This document shows, in pieces, positions 36,524 to 46,271 of a stretch of DNA of 64,000 bases (positions are counted from its first letter, which is position 1; each line of letters begins with the position of its first letter). A program made the position numbers and the translations under genes. The stretch comes from an uncultured Sulfitobacter sp. (lineage in GTDB: Bacteria; Pseudomonadota; Alphaproteobacteria; Rhodobacterales; Rhodobacteraceae), in NCBI GenBank assembly GCA_947501805.1, contig CANMXJ010000021.1, forward strand, positions 1-64,000, read 5' to 3'. The notes below the pieces were generated by a model. That model was not told the origin of the DNA, ran no database searches, and worked only from the letters and a program-made list of their open reading frames with translations.

Positions 36524-37540
36524 TTAGCGGAACGGAGGCGTATAAAGCAGGCCGCCGTCTGTCCACTGTGCGTTCAGACCACGGGCCAGACCGATTGGTG
36601 TCTCTTCGCCGATGTTGCGGGCAAAGATTTCACCGTAGTTGCCTTCGGCCATGATCGCGCGCTTGGCCCATTCTGCGTCAAGACCGATCATCTCGCCCAA
36701 TGTGCCTTCGGTACCAAGGATACGCGCAACTTCAGGATTGTTGGTGTTGCTCGCCATCTCTTCGATGTTTGCAGAAGTGATGCCCAGCTCTTCAGCCGCG
36801 ATGAGGGCGTTCAGCACCCAGCGCGTGATATCACCCCATTCGTTGTCGCCGTGGCGCACAAGCGGGCCAAGTGGCTCTTTGGAGATGATTTCCGGCAAAA
36901 GAACATGATCGCCAGGGTTCTCAAATGTTGCACGTGTAGACGCCAGACCGGATGCATCGGTTGTGTATGTGTCACACGCACCCGCCAGATACTGCTGCTG
37001 GCCTTCTGCATTGGTTTCAATCGGAACCGGCTCATAGCTGATGTTATTGGAGCGGAAGAAATCCGCGAGGTTCAGCTCGGTTGTGGTACCGGTTTGGATA
37101 CAAACGGTTGCGCCATCCAGATCCTTGGCCGAGGAAACGCCAAGCGCCTTGGGGACCATAAAGCCTTGGCCGTCGTAGTAGTTGATGCCTACGAAATCGA
37201 ACTTCAGGTCCGTGTCACGGCTGAAAGTCCACGTTGTGTTACGTGCAAGAAAATCAATCTCGCCGGATGCCAGCGCGGTAAAGCGGGTCTTGCCGGTTGT
37301 CGGGACGAATTCTACTGCATTCTTGTCACCAAGAACCGCTGCTGCAACCGCACGGCATACCGCCACGTCGAAGCCCTCCCATTCGCCATTGGCGTTTGGA
37401 GCCGCAAAACCGGCCAGACCGGTTGTCACACCGCAGTTCAGTTTGCCGCGTGCTTTGACGTCATCCAGCGTACCAGCCGCTGCAGCGCCTGCTGCCAGAC
37501 CGGCAATCGTGAGTGCGCCGAAAAGTACAGATTTGTTCAT
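36524..37540 (-). CDS. aapJ: general L-amino acid binding protein AapJ
   Basis: 338 residues from ATG 37540 (MNKSVLFGALTIAGLAAGAA signal peptide, cleavage near 22). Family 3 binding-protein signature: GKLNCGVTTGLAGFAAPNA, then EGFDVAVCRAVAAAVLGDK and VEFVPTTGKTRFTALASGEID. Two Cys (CGV and CRA) may form a disulfide. Broad-specificity L-amino-acid receptor in rhizobia; first gene of aapJQMP, with a possible -35 (TTGACC, minus strand of 37666-37671) upstream. Confidence 0.95.
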   Translation of the reverse strand: MNKSVLFGALTIAGLAAGAAAAGTLDDVKARGKLNCGVTTGLAGFAAPNANGEWEGFDVAVCRAVAAAVLGDKNAVEFVPTTGKTRFTALASGEIDFLARNTTWTFSRDTDLKFDFVGINYYDGQGFMVPKALGVSSAKDLDGATVCIQTGTTTELNLADFFRSNNISYEPVPIETNAEGQQQYLAGACDTYTTDASGLASTRATFENPGDHVLLPEIISKEPLGPLVRHGDNEWGDITRWVLNALIAAEELGITSANIEEMASNTNNPEVARILGTEGTLGEMIGLDAEWAKRAIMAEGNYGEIFARNIGEETPIGLARGLNAQWTDGGLLYTPPFR

Positions 37541-37744
37541 TGTTACCTCTTCCTGATAATCCGCCACGTTGATGGGCGGTTGACCCAGCACATTTCGCGC
37601 CGGAGGTGATACCTGTCAGGTTCCCCTGATCAGTGGGCCGTAGTTTGGTCGGATTCCTGCCAACAGGTCAAGGGCGCACGCCGAAAATCAGGATAATTCG
37701 GGCGACGACCAAGGGTAATGTAGCTTGCTAACGAAAAAGGCGGG

Positions 37745-38458
37745 TCAAACAGCGCGACAAAGCGTGAACATTCGGGCCGCATGTAGGAAACTTTCTTTCT
37801 TGATCGCCGCCAGAGCCTCGGCTTCGTCGTCTTTTCCCCATTGTTCAGCCTGCCAGATTTCATCCAGCCGCGAAATATCCCAAATCTCCTCGGTAGGCCG
37901 TGCTTGATACGCCGCTGCAAACCCCAATATCAAAGAGCCGGACAGGCTCACGAGGTCATGGAAAGCGGCCAGCTCAAACGCGTTCAGCGCATGGGTTTGG
38001 TGGCGCAACTGCATCAATGCCTCAGCGTCTTGCGGCGCATGAATGACTCCGGTACGCGGCTCAAGGCGTGGGCCCAGTGTCGCAGCCCCCCAATCCAGCA
38101 ACGGATCCCAGACTTCAGCCTGCCTTGCCACCAGTTCTTCGGGACTTTGCGCACGATAACACAGCAAATCGCTGTCCCCGTAAGCCGCCAACATTTCAGC
38201 GACTTCCGCGTGCTGGATTGACACCTTGTCGATAGCGGCATTTGCAGTCCTGGTTGCTGGCATCAAATGCGGATTGATCTCGCCTTCTTGCGCGTCCCAC
38301 TCTGCGGCAATCACTTCTGCCATGCTACGGGTCGGCAAAACCAGTTCACGCTTTGCTGGCGTTTTCACCAAACGCAAATCCAGCCTGATGCTGTATCCAC
38401 CTTTGCATTCATCTACCGCTGCTTCTTTCCAGAACCGCTTGGCCTTCCACGCACTCAT
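37745..38458 (-). CDS. ATP12-family F1-ATPase assembly protein
   Basis: 237 residues of the ATP12 family: RFWKEAAVDECKGGYSIRLD, KTPAKRELVLPTRSMAEVIAAEWDAQ and ATRTANAAIDKV. ATP12 chaperones the F1 alpha subunit; in alphaproteobacteria the gene is the ancestor of the mitochondrial factor. Overlaps the HAD gene by 4 bases. No ATP synthase genes in the window. Confidence 0.9.
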   Translation of the reverse strand: MSAWKAKRFWKEAAVDECKGGYSIRLDLRLVKTPAKRELVLPTRSMAEVIAAEWDAQEGEINPHLMPATRTANAAIDKVSIQHAEVAEMLAAYGDSDLLCYRAQSPEELVARQAEVWDPLLDWGAATLGPRLEPRTGVIHAPQDAEALMQLRHQTHALNAFELAAFHDLVSLSGSLILGFAAAYQARPTEEIWDISRLDEIWQAEQWGKDDEAEALAAIKKESFLHAARMFTLCRAV

Positions 38459-39138
38459 AATTCAGCACTCCAGATATCGTTCAACGCAGGACGCAGAGCA
38501 GCATAATCATCAATAATCAGATGTGCATGATGCAATCTCTCTCGGTCGTGGTAACCCCAATCCACCCCGATCCCGCGCACACCCGCTGCTGCTGCCATTT
38601 CCATATCAAAGCTGGTATCGCCAATCATCACTGTATCTTCTTTACCGACACCCGCATCAGACATGGCTTGTATAATCATGGAGGGATGCGGTTTTGACGG
38701 ATGAAAATCCGCCACCTGCTGCGTGACAAACAAGCCCTCAAGCCCGTGCCCCTCAATCAGCTTATCAAGGCCACGTTTGGATTTTCCCGTGGCGACGCCC
38801 AGCAAGATGTCCGGTACCGCATGCAAGGCCTGCAATGTCTCAAGTGCACCGGGATAAAGCGGCGACGACTGCGCCACTCCAGCTTGCGCGCGCATGTCCA
38901 TATAGGCGTTCTTGTAAGCCTCGGACATTTTTTCATGCGCTGAGGTCGGCAAATCAGGCTTCAGCAAAGGAAAGATCACATCAAGCGACAGGCCAACAAC
39001 ACCCAGAACCGTCTTGCGATCCGGCAGCGGGTGATCCACGGCGGCAAAGGCCGCGCCCATCGCCGCGACAATATCGCTTTGACTGTCAACCAAAGTGCCA
39101 TCCACATCAAAGATCACCAACCGCAGACCGGTTGTCAT
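38455..39138 (-). CDS. HAD-superfamily hydrolase (phosphoglycolate phosphatase-like)
   Basis: 227 residues. Motif I DVDGTLVDSQ, motif II GVATGKSKRG, motif III/IV KPHPSM and MIGDTSFDMEMAAAAG. Small alpha-helical cap. A phosphatase acting on a small phosphometabolite; exact substrate unknown. Coupled by 4-base overlaps to rluC upstream and the ATP12 gene downstream. Confidence 0.88.
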   Translation of the reverse strand: MTTGLRLVIFDVDGTLVDSQSDIVAAMGAAFAAVDHPLPDRKTVLGVVGLSLDVIFPLLKPDLPTSAHEKMSEAYKNAYMDMRAQAGVAQSSPLYPGALETLQALHAVPDILLGVATGKSKRGLDKLIEGHGLEGLFVTQQVADFHPSKPHPSMIIQAMSDAGVGKEDTVMIGDTSFDMEMAAAAGVRGIGVDWGYHDRERLHHAHLIIDDYAALRPALNDIWSAEL

Positions 39139-40181
39139 TGCAGCGTCTCGAAAGGATCATCAGCCGCCAGATCCTCGGTCCAGCCAAAGGTCTCAAAGGA
39201 ATGCGCCATATGATCCGGCAACTCTGCTGTCACGGTGATTTCCTTGCGGGTTTCGGGATGCTGGAACTTCATCATCCTTGCATGAAGATGCAGCTTCTTG
39301 CTAATCATGCCGCCCAATTGGGCGCCCCAACCATCACCCATGTTTTCCTGACCTGAGCCACCATATTTACCGTCCCCAACGATCGGATGCCCGATCTCGG
39401 CCATATGGGCCCGCAACTGGTGCGTGCGGCCCGTCACCGGCTCAAGCGCCACCCAAGACGCCCGCGATCCGACACGATAAAGCGTTGCGTAATGGGTATG
39501 CGCGCGCTTGGCCCCCGGCGTATCTTCGATGTCTCGTGGATGCACCGCTATCATCTTTTCGCCTTCACCGCTTTTGCCATGTCCACCGGCCTTAACCAGA
39601 CCGTACTTGATTTCACCCAAGTACGGAGTTGGCACACCCGCGACGATGGCCCAATAAATCTTGCGCGTTTCACGGTGGCGCAAGGCCGCCGTCAGCGCCT
39701 TGGCCGCCATACGCGTGCGCGCCAGTAACAAAACACCCGATGTGTCGCGGTCCAAGCGATGCACCAGACGCGGCTTTTCTTCCAGATCAAACATCAACGC
39801 CTCAGACAGCGCATCAACGTGACGATCCGCCTGACCGGAGCCACCCTGCACCGCCAGACCCGGTGGTTTGTTCAACGCAATCACGTGATCATCGCGGTAA
39901 ATCACACAAGACCGTATCATCTTGGCGTCTGCATCCGTCACCCGCGTGCGTTTCGGCGGTGGTGGTGCTTTTTCGTCCGGCAAAGGCGGAATGCGCACCT
40001 CTTGACCAACCTCAAGCCGCGTTGATCCCTTGACCCGCCCTCCATTCACGCGAATTTCGCCCTTGCGGCACATCTTTTCGATACGGCCCTGAGAAATGAG
40101 CGGAAACTCACGTTTGAACCATCGGTCCAGGCGCTGATCTCCGTCACCTTCCTGAATAACAAGTGTCTGTACTCGGCTCAT
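39135..40181 (-). CDS. 23S rRNA pseudouridine synthase (RluA family, RluC-like)
   Basis: 348 residues from ATG 40181. S4-like RNA-binding N-terminus (LDRWFKREFPLISQGRIEK) and the RluA catalytic motif HRLDRDTSGVLLLARTR with the nucleophilic Asp. Probably modifies 23S rRNA at several uridines (RluC type); target by family similarity only. ATGA overlap with crcB. Confidence 0.88.
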   Translation of the reverse strand: MSRVQTLVIQEGDGDQRLDRWFKREFPLISQGRIEKMCRKGEIRVNGGRVKGSTRLEVGQEVRIPPLPDEKAPPPPKRTRVTDADAKMIRSCVIYRDDHVIALNKPPGLAVQGGSGQADRHVDALSEALMFDLEEKPRLVHRLDRDTSGVLLLARTRMAAKALTAALRHRETRKIYWAIVAGVPTPYLGEIKYGLVKAGGHGKSGEGEKMIAVHPRDIEDTPGAKRAHTHYATLYRVGSRASWVALEPVTGRTHQLRAHMAEIGHPIVGDGKYGGSGQENMGDGWGAQLGGMISKKLHLHARMMKFQHPETRKEITVTAELPDHMAHSFETFGWTEDLAADDPFETLQ

Positions 40182-40558
40182 AAAAACATCCCTCGCGCGA
40201 GCCATAGCCCCGCCATCAGCCCCATGATCGACAAACCGACCGACAGTGCCACATAAAATCCAGCGGAGGCATGGGCCCCGCGCTCCATCAACGTCACCGT
40301 CTCAAGCGAAAACGCCGAAAACGTGGTGAACCCGCCCAATAGCCCCGTCATCACAAAGGGGCTCAGGTGCGTAAGTCCCTTGTGTGCTGCTGCAACCACA
40401 AAGATGCCCATCAAGAACGATCCCACAACATTCACGCTCATGATTGCCAAAGGGAACTCGGCCGGACCGGTCAGACGCAATATCGCAACACCGGACAGAA
40501 ACCGGAGCGCGGCACCAATGGCACCGCCAAGCGCGACAAGAAGGACTGTTGAAAACAT
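40178..40558 (-). CDS. crcB: fluoride exporter CrcB/Fluc
   Basis: 126 residues with four TMs and the Fluc motifs GGAIGAALRFL, NVVGSFLMG and GLLGGFTTFSAFS. Dual-topology dimeric fluoride channel. I see no fluoride riboswitch in the 48 bases before it; it is embedded in a chain of overlapping genes. Confidence 0.94.
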   Translation of the reverse strand: MFSTVLLVALGGAIGAALRFLSGVAILRLTGPAEFPLAIMSVNVVGSFLMGIFVVAAAHKGLTHLSPFVMTGLLGGFTTFSAFSLETVTLMERGAHASAGFYVALSVGLSIMGLMAGLWLARGMFL

Positions 40559-40606
40559 CTGCGGTCTGTCGTGGTTTGGGGCGCGATTGTCAAGCTGACA
40601 TGGCTG

Positions 40607-41920
40607 TCAGGCCTGATCATCCCGCTTTGCACGCAACTTGGTAAAGTAGTCCAACCGCTTCTTCAACTCGCGCTCGAACCCTCGTTCGACAGGCGTATAC
40701 AAGACCGGGCGCTTCATCGTTTCGGGAAAGTAATTCTGCCCTGAAAACCCGTCTTCGGCATCATGGTCATAGGCATATCCCTTGCCGTACCCCTGCTCTT
40801 TCATCATCGAAGTTGGCGCATTCAGAATATGCTTTGGTGGCGGCTCTGATCCTGTTTCCTTGGCAGACTTTCGCGCGCCTTTGTATGCCACATAGGTCGC
40901 ATTCGATTTGGGGGCGAGGGCGATGTACGTGACGGCCTGCGCCAGCGCCAACTCGCCTTCAGGACTGCCCAAACGTTCGTAGGTTTCCCATGACTGCAAA
41001 CAGATCGCCTGCGCCTGCGGATCAGCCAGACCAATGTCCTCAACCGCCATACGGGTGATCCGCCGCGCCAGAAACCGCGGGTCTTCGCCCCCCTCCAACA
41101 TCCGTGCAAACCAGTAAAGCGCGGCATCAGGATCCGAGCCGCGCACCGATTTGTGCAAAGCCGATATCAGATTGTAATGCGCATCCCCGCCTTTGTCATA
41201 TTGCGCAGCGCGGCGCATCAAACGGGTTGCAAGCGTTGCTCGGTCGAGCTTGCCGTCCTCTTTCCATGCCGCCACCTGTTCGATCAGGTTCAACAACGCA
41301 CGACCATCGCCATCCGCCATTTCCAGCAAAGCTTCGCGGGCATATCCATCCAGCGGCAATGCGCGGCCCAGATCTTGCTCGGCACGCTGCGTCATCAACT
41401 CCAACTCGGCCAGGGACAGCCGTTCCAGCACCATCACCTGCGAGCGGCTCATTACAGCAGCGTTCAACTCGAAACTCGGGTTCTCTGTTGTGGCACCAAC
41501 CAACAGGATCGTACCGTCTTCCATGTGCGGTAGAAATCCGTCCTGCTGCGCTTTGTTGAAACGATGGATTTCATCGACGAACAACAGCGTCCCCTGCCCG
41601 TTCTGCCGCCTGATCTTTGCTGCCTCAAACACACGGCGCAACTCTGGAACTCCGGAAAAAATCGCCGAAATCTGTACAAAATGAAGGTCTGTTTCATCCG
41701 CCAGCAGACGCGCGATGGTTGTCTTGCCCACGCCGGGCGGTCCCCAGAATATTAAAGATGACAAGCTGCCTGACGCCAACATAACTGTCAGCGGCCCCTC
41801 CGGTCCCAATACTTTTTGCTGGCCGATCACCTCATCAATGGATTTTGGTCGCAATCGGTCCGCCAATGGACGATGCCCAACGTCTGCGACTTTTGCAGTG
41901 CCTTCAAATAAATCTGCCAT
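40607..41920 (-). CDS. rarA: replication-associated recombination protein RarA (MgsA)
   Basis: 437 residues of AAA+ clamp-loader-like type: Walker A GPPGVGKTT, Walker B LLFVDEIHRFNKAQQD, sensor region VGATTENPSFELN, then the MgsA C-terminal domain (HYNLISALHKSVRGSDPDA, LYWFARMLEGGEDP). Acts at stalled forks with SSB. Starts 3 bases after degQ. Confidence 0.95.
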   Translation of the reverse strand: MADLFEGTAKVADVGHRPLADRLRPKSIDEVIGQQKVLGPEGPLTVMLASGSLSSLIFWGPPGVGKTTIARLLADETDLHFVQISAIFSGVPELRRVFEAAKIRRQNGQGTLLFVDEIHRFNKAQQDGFLPHMEDGTILLVGATTENPSFELNAAVMSRSQVMVLERLSLAELELMTQRAEQDLGRALPLDGYAREALLEMADGDGRALLNLIEQVAAWKEDGKLDRATLATRLMRRAAQYDKGGDAHYNLISALHKSVRGSDPDAALYWFARMLEGGEDPRFLARRITRMAVEDIGLADPQAQAICLQSWETYERLGSPEGELALAQAVTYIALAPKSNATYVAYKGARKSAKETGSEPPPKHILNAPTSMMKEQGYGKGYAYDHDAEDGFSGQNYFPETMKRPVLYTPVERGFERELKKRLDYFTKLRAKRDDQA

Positions 41921-41923
41921 GAC

Positions 41924-43300
41924 CTAAACCCTGAACCGCAGCAGAGTGCGCCTGTTTCCACGTTGCACAACCATTTCAATCTGTCGCACCTGACCGGCGA
42001 GGATAACGGCAACTTCCTCGGGATGCTCAATCTCGACCCCGTTCACTTCAAGGATAAGATCACCGGTTTGCAATCCGACCCGTGGGCCAAACCGACCCGC
42101 GTCACTGACCGCAACGCCTTCGCTATCCAGTATCAGGTTCAACTCCGTGATCACAGCCGGATTGACACGCACCAAGCGCAAACCGGGCAGCAGGCTGCGG
42201 TCTCCCAACACAGTTTCGGCCCGTGGCGGCGTGTCCGGTGCTGCAATCAGATCAACGTCGATCACAACCTCTTTCCCACCTCTCAGCAACCCGACAGGGG
42301 CAGCGGCACCCAGCCCCTCAACACTCATCCGGTAAATCATTTCAGCCGGTGTATTAACCGGTTGCCCGCCCACGCGGGTGATCACATCCCCAACCTGCAA
42401 GCCAGCGTCGCGAAACGGGCTGACGGGATGCATGCCCGACACAATAATCCCGCCGGGCCGGTCCAGTCCCAACGGGCCTGCCATATCGGCATCCACCGGC
42501 TGCCCACTGATCCCCGCCCAAGGTCTGCCAAAACTTGTCTCCCCTGCCCGCGCCTGCGCGACAAAAGCGGCAACCAGATCGGACGGGATCGCAAAACCGA
42601 TACCATTGGACCCACCCGACCGCGTCAGGATCGACGTATTGATCCCGATCAGTCGCCCGGACATATCAATCAATGCACCACCTGAGTTGCCCGGATTAAT
42701 CGGCGCATCCGTTTGAATGAAATACCCCAGCCCTGAATTGCCACCGCCCGCGCGGCTGCGCGCCAGACCCGACACAATCCCGCTGCTGACTGTCTGACCC
42801 ACACCAAAGGGATTGCCAATCGCGAGCACCAATTCTCCAACTTCCACGCTTTCGCTGTCGCGCAAATCCAGAAACGGCAGCGCATCTTCGGTTTCAATCT
42901 GGAGAATCGCCAAATCCGCCTCTTCATCCCCGAGCAAAACCCGTGCCGAAAACTCGCGGCGGTCGTTCAACACGACACGGATTTCTGTCGCCATTCCGAC
43001 CACGTGATAATTGGACACCACAATGCCGTCGTTGGACAGGATCACCCCGGACCCAAGCGAGTTCTGCACACGTGGCTTTTCAGAAAACGGGTCGCGAAAG
43101 AACCGTTCAAAAAACGGATCGCGTTGCAATGGCGTCCGCGCCGGTTCCGCCATGATCTTAGCATAGATGTTGACCACGGCCGGCACCGCTTGTTTGACCA
43201 ATGGCGCAAAACTTAACTGTATTTGCGCAGCTGACGTCGGCACTTGCTGTCCCAAGACGGGTGCCGCGCAGAACATGAAGATAAGGAATAGATATTTCAT
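41924..43300 (-). CDS. Do-family periplasmic serine protease (DegQ-like)
   Basis: 458 residues: signal peptide (MKYLFLIFMFCAAPVLG), trypsin-like domain with His in SNYHVVG, Asp in EADLAILQ and Ser in NPGNSGGALID, then two PDZ domains (about 265-350 and 370-455). Degrades or chaperones misfolded periplasmic proteins. First gene of the run degQ-rarA-crcB-rluC-HAD-ATP12. Confidence 0.93.
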   Translation of the reverse strand: MKYLFLIFMFCAAPVLGQQVPTSAAQIQLSFAPLVKQAVPAVVNIYAKIMAEPARTPLQRDPFFERFFRDPFSEKPRVQNSLGSGVILSNDGIVVSNYHVVGMATEIRVVLNDRREFSARVLLGDEEADLAILQIETEDALPFLDLRDSESVEVGELVLAIGNPFGVGQTVSSGIVSGLARSRAGGGNSGLGYFIQTDAPINPGNSGGALIDMSGRLIGINTSILTRSGGSNGIGFAIPSDLVAAFVAQARAGETSFGRPWAGISGQPVDADMAGPLGLDRPGGIIVSGMHPVSPFRDAGLQVGDVITRVGGQPVNTPAEMIYRMSVEGLGAAAPVGLLRGGKEVVIDVDLIAAPDTPPRAETVLGDRSLLPGLRLVRVNPAVITELNLILDSEGVAVSDAGRFGPRVGLQTGDLILEVNGVEIEHPEEVAVILAGQVRQIEMVVQRGNRRTLLRFRV

Positions 43301-43377
43301 TCCTCAGATATGCGCAGGCTTGACCCTTTGCGCAACTCCTCTCCTGTTTTTGCCCACAAATACCTAAACTCTTCCAT

Positions 43378-43406
43378 AAAAAAAGCCCCGCCAAATAGCA
43401 GGGCTT
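43378..43406 (-). terminator. intrinsic terminator after rplQ
   Basis: On the minus strand AAGCCC (43406-43401) pairs with GGGCTT (43388-43383) with one internal mismatch, followed by seven T's. It ends the rpsM-rpsK-rpoA-rplQ transcript. Confidence 0.8.
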
Positions 43407-43430
43407 CTCAATCGCAAAATGCGAAAATTC

Positions 43431-43847
43431 TTATTCTGCAGCTTCTTCAGCAGCAACGCGTGCCTTGTCGCCTGCGCCTTTTGCGTCGCGGTCACGATCG
43501 ACAAATTCGATGATCGCCATCGGTGCCATGTCACCATACCGGAAGCCGGCTTTCAACACGCGCACATATCCACCCTGACGGTCCTTGTAGCGTGGGCCAA
43601 GCACTTCAAACAGTTTTGCAACGTATTTGTCTTCTTTCAGCTTGGACGCAGCCTGACGGCGGGCGTGCAGGTCGCCACGTTTGGCCAACGTGATCATTTT
43701 CTCGATGATCGGACGCAGTTCTTTTGCCTTTGGCAAAGTTGTTTTGATTTGCTCATGTTCGATGAGCGAGCCTGCCATGTTCGACCAAAGCGCCTTGCGG
43801 TGCTCATGTGTGCGGTTAAGGCGGCGGTATCCACGTGCGTGACGCAT
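43431..43847 (-). CDS. rplQ: 50S ribosomal protein bL17
   Basis: 138 residues, starting [20 protein letters not shown], the bL17 N-terminus; GGAG precedes the ATG. The longer frame to 43916 has no support. The C-terminus is extended and ends in an Ala/Glu-rich tail, as in alphaproteobacteria. Lies near the peptide exit region of the large subunit. Last gene before the terminator. Confidence 0.97.
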   Translation of the reverse strand: MRHARGYRRLNRTHEHRKALWSNMAGSLIEHEQIKTTLPKAKELRPIIEKMITLAKRGDLHARRQAASKLKEDKYVAKLFEVLGPRYKDRQGGYVRVLKAGFRYGDMAPMAIIEFVDRDRDAKGAGDKARVAAEEAAE

Positions 43848-43951
43848 GTTGTAGTCTCCAATTTGATGCCCTCTACGGGCTGTTTTACTTTGTCTGGCTG
43901 GCGTGCGTAGCGCCAACTCTCCTTGGGGCAGAAGGCCCAGTCGTGGTGTAG

Positions 43952-43969
43952 GGCGGGGTTAACCCCGCC
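43952..43969. repeat. 18-bp palindrome between rpoA and rplQ
   Basis: GGCGGGGTT-AACCCCGCC, a perfect palindrome preceded by GTA and followed by TTAC. Same family as the copies at 57319-57336 and, more distantly, 33035. In the rpoA-rplQ gap, so it will form a strong mRNA hairpin. Confidence 0.65.
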
Positions 43970-43980
43970 TTACGGGTCGT

Positions 43981-44997
43981 TTAAAAGTTGTCTTCGAACT
44001 TCTTCGCCAGATCTTCGATGTTGTCCGGTGGCCAGTCCTCAACGTCCATGCCAAGATGCAGCCCCATGCCTGACAGCACTTCCTTGATCTCGTTCAAGGA
44101 CTTACGGCCAAAGTTCGGCGTGCGCAGCATTTCGGCTTCGGTCTTCTGGATCAGATCGCCGATATAGACGATATTGTCGTTCTTAAGGCAGTTTGCCGAA
44201 CGGACAGACAATTCCAACTCGTCCACTTTCTTGAGCAGCAGCGGGTTGAATTCCAGACCATCATCCTCATCGGCACGCGATGCAGACTCTGGCTCATCAA
44301 AGTTCACAAAGATGCCCAGCTGGTCCTGCAGGATACGCGCAGCAAAAGCCACAGCGTCATCCGGCGTGATCGACCCATCGGTCTCAACTTTCATGGTCAG
44401 CTTGTCATAATCCAGCACCTGACCTTCACGGGTCGGCTGCACGTCATAAGACACTTTCTTAACCGGAGAATAGATAGCATCGATCGGGATCAGACCAATT
44501 GGTGCATCCTCTGGCTTGTTCTTCTCGGCGGAAACATAGCCCTTGCCAGTGTTTACGGTCAGTTCCATGTAAACGTCCGCGCCATCGTCGAGGTGACAGA
44601 TTACGTGATCGCGGTTCAAAATCTCGATGCCCGCGGACTCGGAAATGTCACCAGCTGTCACAACACCCGGACCCTTTGCAGAAATCGACAGACGCTTTGG
44701 TCCTTCGACTTCCATGCGGATCGACACGCCTTTGAGGTTCAAGATGATGTCGGTGACGTCTTCACGTACACCAGCAACTGATGAAAACTCGTGCAAAACA
44801 TTGTCAATTTGTACAGATGTGATCGCAGCACCCTGCAGCGACGACATCAAAACGCGACGCAGCGCGTTGCCCATGGTCAAACCAAAGCCGCGCTCAAGCG
44901 GTTCTGCCATCACGGTTGCCTGACGTGCTGGGTCATTACCCGGCTTGACGTCCAGCTGTGCGGGTTTGATCAATTCAGCCCAATTTTTGTGGATCAT
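43981..44997 (-). CDS. rpoA: RNA polymerase alpha subunit
   Basis: 338 residues from ATG 44997 (GGAGG upstream). N-terminal dimerisation domain with [19 protein letters not shown]-terminal domain with helix-hairpin-helix DNA-binding residues ([31 protein letters not shown]). Organises core polymerase and contacts UP elements and activators. Confidence 0.98.
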   Translation of the reverse strand: MIHKNWAELIKPAQLDVKPGNDPARQATVMAEPLERGFGLTMGNALRRVLMSSLQGAAITSVQIDNVLHEFSSVAGVREDVTDIILNLKGVSIRMEVEGPKRLSISAKGPGVVTAGDISESAGIEILNRDHVICHLDDGADVYMELTVNTGKGYVSAEKNKPEDAPIGLIPIDAIYSPVKKVSYDVQPTREGQVLDYDKLTMKVETDGSITPDDAVAFAARILQDQLGIFVNFDEPESASRADEDDGLEFNPLLLKKVDELELSVRSANCLKNDNIVYIGDLIQKTEAEMLRTPNFGRKSLNEIKEVLSGMGLHLGMDVEDWPPDNIEDLAKKFEDNF

Positions 44998-45068
44998 GGT
45001 ATCCCTCCATCCTTGTAACTGCTGCATGTCCGTCAGCAATTACGCTCGAGGTTTCAAAAAAGCGGTAT

Positions 45069-45096
45069 GGGGCCTGCATGAAAACACGCAGACCCC
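45069..45096 (-). other. stem-loop between rpsK and rpoA
   Basis: Twelve pairs (including two G-U in RNA) around an AAAA/UUUU tetraloop (45081-45084). No T-run. In the rpsK-rpoA spacer, it may stabilise or process the mRNA or serve as a regulatory target for a ribosomal protein. Confidence 0.45.
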
Positions 45097-45112
45097 GTCA
45101 TCATTATGTCGC

Positions 45113-45502
45113 TTAAACGCGGCGGCGCTTTGGCGGGCGGCAGCCGTTGTGTGCCATCGGCGTCACGTCGCGGATGGACGTGATGTTAAAGCCAGCCGCA
45201 GCCAACGCACGAAGCGCGGATTCACGACCGGAACCGGGGCCCTGCACTTCAACTTCCAGTGTTTTCACACCGTGCTCTTGCGCTTTGCGGCCCACATCTT
45301 CTGCAGCCATCTGCGCCGCATAAGGTGTGGACTTACGAGAGCCCTTGAAACCCATCGTGCCGGAGGAGGACCATGCAATTGCATTGCCCTGAACATCCGA
45401 AATCAGGATTTTTGTGTTGTTGAACGAAGAGTTTACGTGCGCCACACCTGCGGCGATATTCTTGGAGACCTTACGCTTGGTCTTGCGTGCATCGCGTGCC
45501 AT
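45113..45502 (-). CDS. rpsK: 30S ribosomal protein uS11
   Basis: 129 residues with [37 protein letters not shown] and a C-terminal CRPPKRRRV. Platform protein near the mRNA exit. Between rpsM and rpoA as usual. Confidence 0.98.
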   Translation of the reverse strand: MARDARKTKRKVSKNIAAGVAHVNSSFNNTKILISDVQGNAIAWSSSGTMGFKGSRKSTPYAAQMAAEDVGRKAQEHGVKTLEVEVQGPGSGRESALRALAAAGFNITSIRDVTPMAHNGCRPPKRRRV

Positions 45503-45516
45503 CTAATCAGCCTCCC

Positions 45517-45885
45517 TTATTTCTTCTTACCGGCAATGGCCTTTGCGGGGCCTTTGCGAGTGCGAGCGTTGGTGTGTGTGCGCTGTCCACGGACAGGCAG
45601 GTTGCGACGGTGACGCAAGCCACGGTAGCAACCAAGGTCCATCAGACGCTTGATGTTCATCTGCGTGTCACGACGCAGGTCACCTTCGACCATGTAGTTT
45701 TCGTCGATGTGCTCGCGAATTTTCAGGATTTCAGTATCTGACAACTCGTTGATGCGACGGGACAGATCGATGCCTACCGCTTCGCAAATGGCTTGCGCCG
45801 AAGAGTTACCGATACCGGTGATATATGTGAGGGCGATTGGTACCCGCTTTGCAGTGGGTAGGTTTGCGCCGGCAATACGTGCCAA
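45517..45885 (-). CDS. rpsM: 30S ribosomal protein uS13
   Basis: 122 residues, standard length. Starts at TTG 45885 ([20 protein letters not shown]) with AAGGA about eight bases upstream; the only nearby ATG is out of frame, and the longer frame upstream lacks homology. Signature [20 protein letters not shown]. Head protein that contacts uL5 across the interface. First gene of the alpha operon here. Confidence 0.95.
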   Translation of the reverse strand: MARIAGANLPTAKRVPIALTYITGIGNSSAQAICEAVGIDLSRRINELSDTEILKIREHIDENYMVEGDLRRDTQMNIKRLMDLGCYRGLRHRRNLPVRGQRTHTNARTRKGPAKAIAGKKK

Positions 45886-46271
45886 AATGCATATCCTTTT
45901 CGTTGCGGGTCCGTCATTCCAGACCCTTTTTTCACAACATAAGTCCGAGGCGTTCAAGGCCATCGGGCTAAGGCTGATCAGGTGATCTTGCGGCCAGAGA
46001 AGGTCCAGTCCACAAATTGATTCTCATGCGAGATAGCGCTGACTATGGGGTTTTGGAGAGGGCGTCAAGACATGCGAGCCGAGTTGTAACCTCGCAGTTG
46101 CGCAAAACCTAAGTCAGTTAGTAAAGTGAGCAAGTCGAAGCATTAATCGGACTAGGATTCCAGCTGCAGAGGCCGATCATTGTATCAATGTGTCCGGCTT
46201 CTTTCCCTAGAAAGGAACCAATCGTCAAGGAACCAACCATTGCGGCAAAAGCTATGATCCATAAAGGAAAT
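45886..46271. other. 386-base gap between adk and rpsM
   Basis: No gene; both neighbours run on the minus strand. It separates secY-adk from rpsM-rpsK-rpoA-rplQ and carries the promoter candidate at 46040-46068. No clear terminator after adk was found. Confidence 0.5.
46040..46068 (-). promoter_or_regulatory. candidate promoter of the rpsM operon
   Basis: Minus strand: TTGACG (46068-46063), 17 bases, TAGTCA (46045-46040). Good -35, weaker -10. About 150 bases before rpsM. Confidence 0.4.

Noticed and set aside
36383-37609. 408-codon plus frame opposite aapJ
   Set aside because: Shadow of aapJ, Cys- and Arg-rich with no domain; aapJ on the minus strand is certain.
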